DNA of 64,000 nucleotides from Cryptomeria japonica (GCF_030272615.1 NC_081410.1:226599415-226663414), one strand, 5' to 3'. Counted from the stretch's first letter, positions 35,216 through 47,030 are shown. Notes: generated by a model not told the origin, from the letters alone. Translations and numbers: made by a program.

Positions 35216-36240
35216 CTAACCAGGATTATGATTAAGTCTTACATACCTTGGAATAACATGATCATGATCTTTAGGCTCTTCTTTTTCACTATCTTTATCT
35301 TCTACAGAACCTACCTGTTCTAGTTGAATTGGTACTGCAACATTCATTTCACCAACTTTTGGCTTCACCGGTTTTGGCTCCAAAATCAGAATGTAAGGTT
35401 CATCTTCCTTCTTCTCCTCACTGGTTTCTCCTGTATCTTCAGGACAATCATCCACTCGGACATTATCACTTTCAATGATCTTCTTTTTTCGGTTGTTGTA
35501 ACATTTGTAGGCTTTGCTCTTGGTGGAGTAACCAATAAATATGCCTTCATCACTCTTAGCATCAAACTTACCAACATAGTCACCTCTCTTGATAAAACAT
35601 TTACTACCAAAAATATTAAAGTAACTGACATTAGGTGATCTACCATACCAATATTCATAAGGATTTTTATCCTTACCTCTTTTAACCAATATCTAGTTCA
35701 TTGTGTAGACAACTGTGTTGATAGCTTCTCTCCAGAAAGTCTTAGCTACACCTCCTTGTATTAGTATAGTTCTAGAAGCTTCAACAACTGACCAGTTGTT
35801 CCTCTCTGCAATACCATTCTGCCGTGGTGTATTAGGTGTAGAAAGTTGCCTCTTAATTCCATTGTCTTCATAGTATCTAGTGAATTCCTCTGAAGTAAAT
35901 TCACCACCTTGATCAATTTTTAAGCACTTTATCTTCTTTCCACTTTGTTTTTCAACTAAGGCCCCAAATACCTTAAACTTTCCAAAGGCTTTTGTTTTGA
36001 TCTTCAAGAATGTGACCCACATCATTCTTGAGCAATCATCAGTGAAGATCATAAAATACGTATCACCTTGAATACTCCTATTCCTTATTGGTCCATAGAG
36101 GTCAGTATGAACCAAATCTAGCAAATGTTCTGCAGCTGAGAAAGACTTACTCTTAAAAGTTGAGGATGTCATCTTCCTTAACTGACATTCCTTACACAAA
36201 GCATTCACCAGTTTTTCCAACTGAGGAAGAACCTATTACC
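35216..36240 (-). pseudogene. Copia3 integrase
   Basis: The frame 35693-36220 has CKECQLRKM (zinc site), LVHTDLYGPIRNRSIQGDTY, FTDDCSRMMWVTFLKIKTKA, LKIDQGGEFTSEEFTRYYED and TPRQNGIAERNNWSVVEASR, so the D, D and E residues of the catalytic core are all present. A stop at 35693 splits it from 35216-35689 (NPYEYWYGRSPNVSYFNIFG, SKCFIKRGDYVGKFDAKSDE). One nonsense mutation may be the only break between the two halves. Confidence 0.9.
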
Positions 36241-36865
36241 AATTTGGACTTACTGACTTTTACTTTGTTATCAAAATTTACATGACAAAATATCTGATGC
36301 CAAAGCCAACTATCTTCGGCTTTAGCAATTAAACAATTGTTGACTTTAGGATTTAGGTTAAACAAGTTACCTTTTGTCTGCTTGCTGGTACAATCAGTTC
36401 ACCTTTTCTTCCATAGATTTTGCACATTCTATTCTTGAATTCCAATGGATAACCTTTTCTGTCATTAAGTTGAAAAACACTCAAAAGATTGTGTTTCAAT
36501 CATTCAACCCAGTAGACATCATCTGCACTACTCTTTCCATTAAGAGAGATGGTTCCCTTTCCTTTTACCATGCAGGGTGAGTCATTTCCAAATTTCACAA
36601 CACCTCCATCAAATTCCTTCAAAGTAAGAAACTTACTTCAGTCACCGGTCATGTGGTGTGAACAACCACTATCTATAATCGAATCATCAAAAATATCCAT
36701 GCGAGAGACTAATGCCTTCTGATTTGATGTCTCCTCTTTAATGGCAACAAAGACAATGTTCTCATTTGCATCTCCCTCAGATTCCTCATCTGTGATTCCT
36801 CCATCAACTGCAATGAGGCAATCTCTTTTACCTTTGCCTTTGTACTTCTTATACTTCTCACATTT
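36241..36865 (-). pseudogene. Copia3 protease and pre-integrase region
   Basis: The minus strand at 36640-36705 reads [16 protein letters not shown], the copia protease motif, and at 36240-36330 EDSWLWHQIFCHVNFDNKVK, the gag-pre-integrase motif. Frameshifts and stops prevent a single ORF. The region between carries the usual GDDSACM-like and LLSVGQ-like sequence in degraded form. Confidence 0.8.
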
Positions 36866-37675
36866 CTACTCATTATCTCCATATGGATAGTTAGCTGCAA
36901 TATGTCCAATCCAGTTACATGCAAAATACTTCAAATGTAATTTACCTATGTACTTACCGGTACCTCTGGGTAACTGCTTGGCCAACAATGCTTCAAGCTC
37001 AATCAGACTGTCTTCATCATCAACTTCTCTGCTGGATCTGGACTCATGACTGTGACTGGCTTCTCTACATTTCCTTACTGGTGGGTTAGAAACTGAATCT
37101 CTAAATACAGATTCCAGTTTCTTAGCACTTCCATCATAACCATTTAATTCAAATGCAGTTAGTTTACCAATAATGGAGTCAAGAGTTACCTTATTTTTAT
37201 CAATAGACTTAAGTTCTTGAATGGCTACAACTCGGATAAGGTAGACCGGTAGAAGGGTTCTCAACACCTTTCTAACCATTGTGGTATCCTCCACTTTACC
37301 ACCAACACTTTTGATCTCACTGACTATCTCCTTGATCCTCTGACCATATTGTTGAATATTCTCACCTTTAGCCACCCGCATGTCATCAAATTTACCTCTC
37401 AGACTCTCCTCTTTTGCAATCTTCACATGCTCATCACCACTATAGATATCCTCAAGTTTCTTCCACACTTCATAAGAAGTCTCCAAACCATGGACATCAA
37501 CATACTCTGAATCAAACAATGAACTGATAATGACCTCCAATGCTTGATTGTTCTCCTGTTTCTCCTTATTTTGATCATCAGATAGAATCCCACTAGGCAA
37601 GCTATATTTGGTAACAACATGTTCCCAGTATTGACTTCCTAAGCTTTTGATATAGATCTTCATCCTATCACTCAA
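36866..37675 (-). pseudogene. Copia3 gag
   Basis: A 269-codon frame from MSDRMKIYIKSLGSQYWEHV. UBN2-like core: EVWKKLEDIYSGDEHVKIAK, LRGKFDDMRVAKGENIQQYG, QRIKEIVSEIKSVGGKVEDT and KVTLDSIIGKLTAFELNGYD. Near the end, FACNWIGHIAANYP is a degraded CCHC knuckle (two Cys lost). The frame's Met may not be the true start: homologous sequence continues upstream with a TAA at 37682. Gag would form the particle and bind RNA. Confidence 0.88.
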
Positions 37676-37778
37676 TTTTTTTTAGTTTTCCCTATTGAAC
37701 TTTAGACCTTCTTTCTTCATCATGTTCTTCTGGATCTTTACCTCAAGTTGTTAGGCTTAGACACTAGAGGCCCTGAAA

Positions 37779-37791
37779 TGCTTTGATACCA
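37779..37791 (-). promoter_or_regulatory. Primer-binding site of Copia3
   Basis: The minus strand reads TGGTATCAAAGCA two bases inside the LTR; initiator-Met type with an A in place of G. Confidence 0.9.
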
Positions 37792-37793
37792 AT

Positions 37794-39219
37794 TGATGAT
37801 ATGATGAATCAATAAGGATCCGGACAACTACTGAGAGGGGGGGGGGGGGGTGAATCAATAGATGGAAAACAAACTAAAATTTCACCTAACTCAAACCCAA
37901 CTCATAAATCAATCACTGAATTAACCGGTTAAAACACTGAATAATTAACTACAACTACACTATCAAGTTTACTGGTTGACTGGAATACCAATATAACAGT
38001 ATAAGATATCTAAAAATATCAAACCATTTAACCAAAACATTGAAACACATTACTAAAAATAGTAATAGCACTTCTCAGATCACTTCCATTCATCTTAACA
38101 CATCTAAGTGGCTTTACAAGTTAAACAGATTAACCATATCAAAACATAACCACAAAAACCATTCACCGCTTGATACGATGATTTTTGATATGGAAACCTA
38201 AATGGGAAAAACCACGGTGGGGATGAATACCCAAAAGTATTCTGAACTCTTTTGAAGTTTTCCCTATTAGGAGCCAAGCCTTGTTAGAATCTTTACAAAA
38301 ATGTCCTGTTAGGAACAAATCCGGTTAAGGACAACCCGGTTAAGGGATTGACTACAATACCCTGTTAAAGGCAATACCCTGTTAGGAGTAACCTCGATAG
38401 AGGATTTCAAATCCAAGCTAATGGATCACCTGGTTAGAGGATTTAGAAAACACCAAGCATGTTAAATCTTACCCGATTAAGGGATTTAACGGTTGTAATT
38501 GTTAGAGAACAACATGATTTTTGTTAATCTGGTAATAGCACTGCTCTGCTTGATCAGATCCAATTCATGCTCCTATCTGTCTTCACACATTCTAAAGATA
38601 CTCCTTTTGGTTTGGCAATCAATCACACTGAAACTTAACAAAAATTTCCAACACTAATACAAAACAACTCATTGACCTTATAAGAAAAACAATAGGTTGG
38701 TAACACATCACAAAACCTAAGATCTCATAGAGATTACAAATAAATCTGTTCAAAAATGACCGTTGGATTACATAGAAATCATCTACACATTGTCCTAGAC
38801 AACCTCGACCACTCCTTGATCATCGCATATTGAATCTTATAACTCATCACATGGTTTTCATGCAATGCAATGCACTCGCTCATTCCCAAGATAAAACAGT
38901 TATCTCTATGCACCCAAAACCACTTTGAAACTCATCACGTGCAACATGCATACATGGTATAATCATCTCCGATCACCATTCGATCATAGATCAACACAAC
39001 TGAGTCACAAGCTCCATTGGTTAGGGTTTGGCATATCAACAGGTAAGGGTTACTAGTTGATCTTACTGCTACAATAGTAATACTGGTTTCCTTCACTGCT
39101 CAACTACCAGTTGCATTTCTGCATCACTACCAGTAATAATACAACTCAATTACATGTTGCAATTGACATCAATGAAAGCATTTATACTTCATTAATGTAA
39201 TGTTCATGAAATGCCAACA
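37794..39219 (-). repeat. Copia3 5' LTR (1426 bp)
   Basis: Plus-strand reading TGATGATATGATG to AATGCCAACA; aligns with 31887-33281 throughout. A run of 14 G lies at 37837-37850, against 6 in the sister LTR. Confidence 0.92.
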
Positions 39220-39592
39220 CTATAATGGCATTGGGGTCATTACTAGCATAGACAAATGACAAAGGCAAAGAACATGCAATTTACTACATCAGTTGCACTC
39301 TTGTTGGGTATGAGCTCAATTATACTACTATAGAAAGAGTTTGCCTTGCATTGGTTTTCAAAACTCAGAAATTGCATTACTACTTACTCAACAACAAGAC
39401 TAAATTAATAGCAAATATTTATCCTCTTAAATACTTGTTGTCTAAAGTAGCCCTCACAGTTCGTATAGCAAAATGGGTCATGCCACTGAGTGAGTTTGAC
39501 ATTGAGTATGTAGATAGAAAAGAAATCAAAGGACAAGTCACAACAGACCAATTGTTCGATGCTCCCCTTCAAGGTTACCACCCCCTTATTAT
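39220..39592 (+). pseudogene. Gypsy B RNase H (RT-linked)
   Basis: Continues the RT frame after Copia3 when one 5-bp duplication is removed: MALGSLLA, then HAIYYISCTLVGYELNYTTI, ERVCLALVFKTQKLHYYLLN, YPLKYLLSKVALTVRIAKWV and EFDIEYVDRKEIKGQV. The frame 39351-39641 runs past the end of the host into the next insertion, so residues after HPLII are not gypsy. Confidence 0.85.
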
Positions 39593-39594
39593 TG

Positions 39595-39612
39595 TGCCCA
39601 AACTTTTGGGCA
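39595..39612. repeat. Terminal hairpin of the 5.7-kb insertion
   Basis: TGCCCAAA, CT, TTTGGGCA: a perfect 8-bp stem with a 2-base loop, 2 bp from the inferred left end. Confidence 0.8.
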
Positions 39613-39636
39613 AAAAGCGGAACAACAAATTTTTTT

Positions 39637-40554
39637 TTTGACAACCTAATAAAACTAATTAAGCTATAATAAAAATTGCTATAATAAGTCTTGTCTTAAC
39701 TATGTTTGAATTCTGGAAATTTAAAAGAGCTTGCTACCAAGTTAATCTAATTAACTAAATCAAGCATACAGGATTTAATTAAATGCGGAATATAACTCTC
39801 CAAAAGAATCATTATTATTTCATTACTTTTAATAAATTAATTTAAACGACATTCTCTAACTAAATTGACAAGAGATATTATTACTCTCAAATAATCTTTG
39901 AATTGCTCTAGGAATTAATTAAATTAATTCTAACATTTATATTATTAAAATTTAATAATCAAATGAGCAATAAATATAATGTCTCAAATTTGACTAAGAG
40001 AGCTAAGTTAATTCTTAATAAAATTTGCCCTATAAACCTTAATTAATGATGGCCAAATAAAAAGACCCCTAATGGTCTAATAGGTTTCAACTTAACCCTA
40101 TAAGTTGAAACCTATTAGACCATTAGGGGTCTTTTTATTTGGCCATCATTAATTAAGGTTTATAGGGCAAATTTTATTAAGAATTAACTTAGCTCTCTTA
40201 GTCAAATTTGAGACATTATATTTATTGCTCATTTGATTATTAAATTTTAATAATATAAATGTTAGAATTAATTTAATTAATTCCTAGAGCAATTCAAAGA
40301 TTATTTGAGAGTAATAATATCTCTTGTCAATTTAGTTAGAGAATGTCGTTTAAATTAATTTATTAAAATTAATGAAATAATAATGATTCTTTTGGAGAGT
40401 TATATTCCGCATTTAATTAAATCCCGTATGCTTGATTTAGTTAATTAGATTAACTTGGTAGCAAGCTCTTTTAAATTTCCAGAATTCAAACATAGTTAAG
40501 ACAAGACTTATTATAGCAATTTTTATTATAGCTTAATTAGTTTTATTAGGTTGT

Positions 40555-40558
<4 letters not shown>
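39637..40558. repeat. 922-bp near-perfect palindrome
   Basis: The left arm (39637-40094) and the reverse complement of the right arm (40101-40558) are 458 bp each and, by eye, differ at only two positions (39770 and 39826), with no indel; the loop is ACCCTA (40095-40100). Arms start TTTGACAACCTAATAAAAC. AT-rich and non-coding. Confidence 0.95.

Positions 40559-40598
<40 letters not shown>
40557..40598. repeat. (AT)n microsatellite next to the palindrome
   Basis: About 40 bp of AT repeat starting directly at the right end of the palindrome. Confidence 0.95.
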
Positions 40599-40602
<4 letters not shown>

Positions 40603-41258
40603 ACATGGTGTCAATAAAATAAACTAACTATACCAATTAAATATAATACTACAACTTACACATAAACCCTAAATTTATTTTATAAAAACTAACTATCCCT
40701 TTCTTTTTCTTTTAAAATCTTATTACCCATGTTTTGCCCTAATATTTTATTCTTACCAAATGCTAACCCTAACCTGAATATGGGCTAGGGTTGCATTTCT
40801 TATCTTCTCTCTCTCTCATTTTTTTTTATATATATGCTAACCCTAAATTTTGAAGATTTAAAATAACACAATCCAAACTATTTTTTTTGAACATCTTACC
40901 TACCCTAACCCGAATCGAGTTAGGGTTTGATGTGTTATGCTGGCTTGAGGAGGGCATGGCAGAGGGCGACCTTTTGCCTTAGTCGCGGGAGGGTTTTCTT
41001 TATGCAAGGGGGTTTAATGGTGGCGACAACGACGTTTAGTAGAGGTGGCGGGGGGATTACACCACCTGCAGTGGCGATGATGCCACTTCGGATCGCGGCC
41101 CGCAGCGGCACCCCTATGGACCTTGGCCCACAGAGGCACCTCGACGCCTCTGTGGGTCATGGCCCACAGAGGGCCCACGCCACCCGAGGAGCCCGCGGGA
41201 GCCCTTGGCTCTAGGGTGACTCACAGGGGTCTAGGGTTAGCAAATTTATTTTTTGATT

Positions 41259-41289
<31 letters not shown>

Positions 41290-41320
41290 CAATCTCTAGG
41301 GTTAGATTTATTTTTGATTT
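40599..41320. other. GC-rich island flanked by telobox-like motifs
   Basis: Around 40930-41225 the sequence is GC- and CpG-rich (for example GCGGCCCGCAGCGGCACC), in contrast to the AT-rich surroundings. CTAACCCTAA-type motifs lie to the left (40664, 40759, 40837, 40902) and TAGGGTTAG-type motifs lie mainly to the right (40917, 41229, 41295). An 11-bp perfect stem is at 41127-41137 with 41146-41156. A 95-codon plus-strand frame (40927-41214) crosses the island but has no recognisable domain and may be chance. (AT)n follows at 41262-41291. Confidence 0.6.
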
Positions 41321-41717
41321 CTTTTCTTTTTAAACTTGCTAGAAATAAATAAAATATAGACAACATAGAAGATAAATATGCATTTCCTTTCTTAAGTATG
41401 ATTTATTTTATTATGTATACCAATATTCATTAAGTTAGGTTAAATAGATTTTGAATATGCAACATTAAAATTATTAGGACTGTCAGATTTAACAACATGA
41501 TGAATATGTCAAAAGTTCATTTCTTCATTAAAATTAGACATAAATCTATTAGTCATGTATTAGATTTATTTTTGTTGCTTTCCCTCTTTTTTTTATATAG
41601 TATTAAAATAAGTTAATGGCTTGACAGAAAGCAAGATAGGAAATAAACTCAATAGTTATCCTTTTTTTTCATTTCTTATCTATCTATATTTCTGGATTTC
41701 TCTACTAAGTCTAAATA

Positions 41718-41722
41718 TGCAC

Positions 41723-41776
<54 letters not shown>
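41718..41776. repeat. Compound microsatellite (AT)n(GT)n
   Basis: About 24 bp of AT repeat followed by about 32 bp of GT repeat. The short ORF across it is an artefact of the repeat. Confidence 0.95.
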
Positions 41777-41777
<1 letters not shown>

Positions 41778-43879
41778 ATGTCCCCTTTTTTAAACAATTC
41801 AAATTAACAACTTTTCCTATGGCGGTGAGGTGTTTTAAATAGATTTTTGGGAAAAGTGTCTAATTTTTGGCAACCAATGGGATGAGAGGAATTAAATATC
41901 ATTGAAAATATAATTATTCTACCCTCTTCATTGTGAGTTATGGTTATGCACTCTTTTTAGAGGGTTTGGAAACATTTTGGGCTCATTCTTGGACTTGATT
42001 TTTGCTCATTGCTTTGTTGTTCTTCAGAGGCTGCTAAACCTATGGAGAAGGAGACCCAAAGATGGGAGTTTGTAGGTTTCCAAGAAGGCTAAGGATGAGA
42101 GTTTGAGGATCTTCCATGTGCAATCTCATGCAGAGTTTGCTTTTGTGCCAAACAGTGCAGATTTGTGTGTGTTTTGGGTGTGTTCGCAAGCGTGTTTCAA
42201 CAAGGGTTTGTGTTTTCAATTAAGTTTTATGTATCAGTTTGGTTTGCTACTGTATTGCAGCCATTTTGCTATTAAAATAGAGTGGAATAAGTGTGTTGGA
42301 TCATGATTCTTTTTCTGTGTGAGTTTGATAGTGATTTTGGTGTTTCCGGACTATTTTTGTGTTGTTTTGGAGCCCGTTGAGCTTTGTATTGAACTCCATT
42401 TTTGGAGATATTTTGTAAAAATCTTTTGCAGATCTGGAAGTGTCATTTTATAGGCCATTATGCTACTGAAATTTTTCTAGAAATTTTTATTCTCAGATTT
42501 ATGAAGAATATCTAAAGTTGTGTTACTTTTGGCATTGTTTCGGGTATACCCGATTTGGCAGTTTTCAAAGAAATCTTCATTTGGTGGAAACTTTGTTGTA
42601 TTGCATTAAAAATAAAAAGGAATATCAAATCTGATGTAAAAACAATAAGAGGATGTTACAATATATATATATATTAAAAATCACATAACAACAGACTTTC
42701 TAAAACACACAGATTTAACTAACTGCATTTCTTTCATTATAAACTTCTAATAGTTAACTATAGGAAAAGATAAATTTGTCTACCTTAACTTCCTGTATTT
42801 TTTTTTTTTGAATACATGACAAAGATAAATAAATGACAACAACATTTAAATAGTCCAGAAAAACACTTAAAAATATTATCATTTTGTATAATGCAAAACT
42901 ATGATACTTCAAATGTCTATTTAACCCTATTTGCATTTGGAAAATAACTAGAACTAAATAATTACTTTTTTGTTACTAACATTCATGCCTTTCTCTGAAA
43001 TAAATTAACTTATCTATGTAAATTTATTGTATTATTTAGAAAGAAAATGACAGATTTCAAATAAATGACAACAACATTAACATTAGAAAATTTTATTCAA
43101 AACACCTTCTCCTTACTTGAAAGATCAACATCTTTAGTAAAATAATAGTACATTTCCTTTTTCAAAATAAATACAACATAAAACTCCTATTTTACATTTC
43201 TGCAACTGAAATACAATATTACATCTCCTATTCTTTTTTTGCAACTAAAATAGATTCAACAAGACCATATCCAAGCTTTTCCTTCAATCCCTTCACAAAG
43301 CACCTACAATACAAAATCTTAAGGTTGTGACCATGGAGAGCTCACCTCCCAGCCTAGGCTTACTAAAAGCCACCCCCGAGCTTGGAGAACCAAGACCTAG
43401 ATGGGTTACACTCAAACAATACAAAAACAAGCAAGGAAAACCTCACAACAAACACATTCCCATACCAAGGTTGAACTTCATCACATAATGTGATGTTTAC
43501 ATGGGTGGAAGTGGACCAAGTAACTTGAGGAGAACTGCAAGATATTAGATCACAAGCCAACTCATGGAAACCAAGAACACAACATAAATCCATCTTAACC
43601 CAACATCCTTATGACCCCCAAGGCATATATGCCATACTTTCTCCCCTTATGACCCCCGAATGCATAAACAAAACTATGCAGCAAGGGTCACATGAACAAA
43701 CCCTTGAGATCACTCTCTTAAAGAGAGCCTCTCACTCTAAGGGTGTCAAACACCTTCCACCCCAAGACCATTCTACCCTCCAAAGGGTAAGATGGCCTTG
43801 GATACTCCCAAAACACAAGAAAATGCATAACCAAATGGAAGAAGAATCACATAAATATTTTCACAAATAAAATACAAGG
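41777..43879. other. Unassigned part of the 5.7-kb insertion
   Basis: AT-rich, with T-rich patches and several short ORFs on both strands, none with a recognisable domain. The stretch 41930-42560 is T- and G-rich on the plus strand and resembles LTR or leader sequence in style only. From about 43290 on, CTCACCTCCCAGCCTAGG and later text look like the start of the Y repeat, which is clearly matched only from about 43880. Confidence 0.4.
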
Positions 43880-45314
43880 GAAGGAACATCTACATTCAAG
43901 CACTCTTTTTAAAAATAAATTTTCAACATACAAGAAAGAAAATGAACCAACCTTGAATCTACCAAGGGTTTACTAGGGATAGCTTGGAGAAGAGCAACCC
44001 AAATCCACACTTCTTTTCTTCAACACTTAGCCAAAATTCTATTCTAACTGGTTTCAAAACTGCAGATCTCATCTCCAACGATGGAGAGTGGGTGATTAAC
44101 TTCCTAAGTCTCAATCTCTTGCCTAAGAAGGCGTCTCTCACTCTTTCCAATCCTCTTGGATAGAGTGAGAGGATCCCATTGGTTGGTCTTCCCTAGGTCT
44201 TACACATTCCCTAACCAAGGCACCTCAAGAAGAGGAATGAAATGGGGAAGAGGAATGACACATACCAAGAAGGTTATCTAACTAAGGATGACACTCCTAA
44301 AGAAGAAATTCTGCCATCTAGGAAAATCCACTTTTTTGGGAGGTTAAACAAGTCTTAGGGGGTGGACAAATGGACAAATTTGGCCTTCACCCATAGGTAC
44401 CCCATGAGGCCCATTAAAAATGCTCCAAAACTGACTCTAGGAGTTGGTTTAACCCTTTGAAAGTTCACCTAAAGTTTTCCTAAGGGTCAACTCTGAGTTG
44501 ACCCTCCTAATGGCTCATTATCCTAGATTTACTTGGGACCTTCAAGGATAATTTGTAAATATATCATTGGTAAAAAAATAAATCTCTCAAAAGGTGACAT
44601 GACAATGGCAACACAACATACAACATATGTGTCAAGTGACACTACAAAAATAATTCCACATCACAAATACACACATGGCAATTGCCCTCATGAATGATTT
44701 AAACAAATTAATAAATACAATTTAACACACATGCAAACATTTATGTTTACGAATAAAATATGATACATACGGGGTGTTGTCTCTCCAAATAGACAACCCT
44801 TGGTTTTACAAACATACATAGGTCTAGGCTTGATTCTCCATAATGTTTCCATCGTCACATGGATAATTTTCTTGCACATCTCAATTAAACATTAGTATTT
44901 TCCAATAGCCTCATATAATATTAAACACATAAATAAGAATACACATCAATCACTCTGCATACAATTGACATCATACAAATCAATTTACCATATATCAAAG
45001 CAAATCCACATAAGCAATTATCATAATCCTCCTAAATTTGATCCATTCATAAGATAAGCATCATATTTCTAGCATCATAATAAAGTCTTGCAAATCAAAT
45101 AATGACATACACCATCTCAATGTTATCCTATTCTAGAATCATATAAAATTCTATATCCATAATGCATAGAAATGAAGCATCAATATATCAATGTTATCCA
45201 ATTCATGGGATCATATATATTTCTATATCCTTAATGCATAAAAATAAATCATCCATAATAGTTCCAACATGAAAATCACTGAAATGCTAGGATGGGTCGG
45301 GGTAGGGCCTCACA
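43880..45314 (-). repeat. LTR-like repeat Y2
   Basis: Homologous to Y1 (3991-5415) in the same orientation. Shared landmarks: ATGAACCAACCTTGAATC, GATGGAGAGTGGGTGATTA, GGTGTTGTCTCTCCAAATAG, CATGGATAA and the end GGGCCTCACA. No ORF with a known domain. Confidence 0.75.
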
Positions 45315-45910
45315 CTTATAATAGAGTTTCTTGATGACTCCATTATGATCGTCGCTACATCCACAAAATGGCAGTTATACTTTGATGGTTCTTGCACACA
45401 AAATGGATCATAACACCTCAAGGATATTGAATCCTCAAAACATATAAGATAGACTTTAAATATACTAATAACATAGAAGAGTATGAAGCTTTAATCACTA
45501 GACCCCACTTGGTTATCCAATGGAAAATCACAGAGTTGCACGTCTATGGTGATTCTCAACTTGTCATCAAGAAAATAAATGAAAAGTATCAAACAAAGGA
45601 TGACAAGTTACTTCCTTATCAAATCATGGCTGAATATCTCAAGCAAAATTTCACTATCATACAGTTTGATCATATTCCTCAAACAAACAACAGAGTTTGT
45701 GACACTATGGCTACAATTGGCTCCCTCCTACAGATGCTGACAAACAATCAAAAGTGTGAGTTCTTGGTTGAGAAAATTCTAGTACCAGAATATGAGGTCT
45801 CTGAATTAAAGATGGTGTGTGTCCTTGTTGGTCCTCAATCCCCTTGGTATCAAGAAACCTTCATCCATCGATCTTCCCAATATATTATCCTTGGTGATAC
45901 CCTATTTTGA
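45315..45910 (+). pseudogene. Gypsy B second RNase H and integrase N-terminus linker
   Basis: Resumes with EFLDDSIMI and WQLYFDGSCTQNGS. The open frame 45509-45910 then reads ITELHVYGDSQLVIKKINEK, IMAEYLKQNFTIIQFDHIPQ and NNRVCDTMATIGSLL. This is the archaeal-type RNase H typical of Tat pol. It is broken before 45509 and ended by a stop at 45908. Confidence 0.8.
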
Positions 45911-47030
45911 AGACATTTTGACAAAACCATCCTAAGGTTTTTAGAAAAAGAGGAGGTTGAATGGGCACTACATGAAGTGCACAAAATTATTTGTGGAGCA
46001 CACTCAACTGGCCTCACCTTGGATAAGAAGCTCTTGCGCATAGGATACTACTAGCCAACAATGGAAGAAGATGCCTATTACCATGTCAAGAAATGTGTCC
46101 CTTGTCAGAAACATGGTGACAAGATTCATGCACCCTCTTAATATTTGCAACCATTTATCACACCATGGCCCTTCTCTCAGTGGGGACTTGATCTCATAGG
46201 TAAAATTCACCCCGCCTCATCCAATGGACATAAATTCATAATCCTTTCTATAGAGTACTTCACTAAGTGGGTGGAAACCATACCAATCACTTTCACCACT
46301 AGCAAACAAATTTCCAAGTTCATCTTGAATTACCTTATATGTCGCTATGGAATTCCCAAGGTTATCATCACAGATAATGGAAGGCCTTTAAAATACTGGG
46401 ATGTTAAAGACTTATGCCAAAAGTTCTCCATTCAATATTGCTTTTCCATCCCTTACTACCTGTAAGATAATGGTCAAGCTAAGGCTTCGAATAAAACTCT
46501 CATCAAAATCATCAAGAAAAAAATCAATGAAGTTGGTCATGACTCACACTTGTAACTCCATCCTGCTCTTTGGTCTTACCACACAAGTATCTGCACTCCC
46601 ATAGGAGCCACCCCATACTCTCTAGTCTTTGAATCTGAAGTCATCCTCCCCATTGAGATCGAGATCCCCCCTTCGAGTGTCCTTGCAGAACATCCTCCTT
46701 GATGAAGAATACAAAGTTTCTAGATTGCAAGAGCTATAACTGTTGGATAAAAGGTGCCTCAAGGCCTTAAACAATCTCTGGGTATATCAAAATTTCCTTT
46801 AGCTAAGCTATAACAAAAGGGACAAAACCTGATAATTTGACATCGGTGGTCTACTACTTATGGAAAATTAGAAGAATCTCCAAGATCGTGAAAAGAAAGG
46901 CAAGTTTGAGCCTAATTGGCTTGGACCATAAGTGATCACAAAAAAGTATGGATCAAGTGCCCATCAGTTGGCTACACCTACTCTAGATGAGCCTATGAAC
47001 ATCATGCACCTGAAGAGATTCTATGCCTAG
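45911..47030 (+). pseudogene. Gypsy B integrase
   Basis: The zinc-binding H-H-C-C region is readable at about 45965-46120 (HEVHKIICGAHSTGLTL, then YHVKKCVPCQKHGD). The core follows (46145-46465): FSQWGLDLIGKIHPASSNGH, SIEYFTKWVETIPITFTTSK, IPKVIITDNGRPL. DNGQAKASNKTL and LWSYHTSICTPIGATPYSL appear in a shifted frame. Reading ends MNIMHLKRFYA, stop (47028-47030). At least four stops and one or more frameshifts are present. Confidence 0.85.

Larger units (their letters stand above)
31887..39219 (-). mobile_element. Copia3: complete Ty1/copia element
   Basis: LTRs at 31887-33281 and 37794-39219, PBS, gag, protease, integrase, RT, RNase H and polypurine tract in minus orientation. Flanks are CTTTC and CTATA (3 of 5 identical); removing one restores the gypsy frame, so they are probably diverged target duplications. 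It is a different family from Copia1/2/4: its gag starts MSDRMKIYIKSLGSQYWEHV and the LTRs are longer. Confidence 0.92.
39593..45314 (-). mobile_element. 5.7-kb insertion of uncertain class in Gypsy B
   Basis: Left end TGTGCCCAAAC, right end GGGCCTCACA, so both ends begin TGTG when read inward. Flanks ATTAT (39588-39592) and CTTAT (45315-45319) match at 4 of 5, and removing one restores the gypsy frame (HPLII then EFLDD). It contains a terminal hairpin, a 922-bp palindrome, an (AT)n tract, a GC-rich island and, at the right, the Y repeat shared with 3991-5415. No RT or transposase is seen. It could be a very large solo LTR with a later palindrome insertion, or an unrecognised non-autonomous element. 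Confidence 0.55.

Noticed and set aside
31882-39224. Copia3 insertion without target duplication
   Set aside because: CTTTC and CTATA look different, but removing five bases restores the gypsy frame (STTF then MALG), so they are best read as a diverged duplication.
39595-39612. Helitron 3' hairpin
   Set aside because: There is a terminal hairpin, but the end is not CTRR, the other end is not TC, and the flanks show a 5-bp near-duplication.
39405-39644. Minus-strand ORF opposite the Gypsy B RNase H
   Set aside because: Shadow of the plus-strand RNase H frame.
40927-41214. 95-codon GC-rich ORF as a host gene
   Set aside because: No recognisable domain, no second exon in sight, and a GC-rich stretch keeps frames open by chance. 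Kept only as part of the GC-rich island.
40660-41310. Interstitial telomere array
   Set aside because: Telomere-like motifs are single, scattered copies in both orientations, not a tandem array.
41621-41842. ORF with IYIYIY and CVCVCV runs
   Set aside because: Produced by the (AT)n(GT)n microsatellite.
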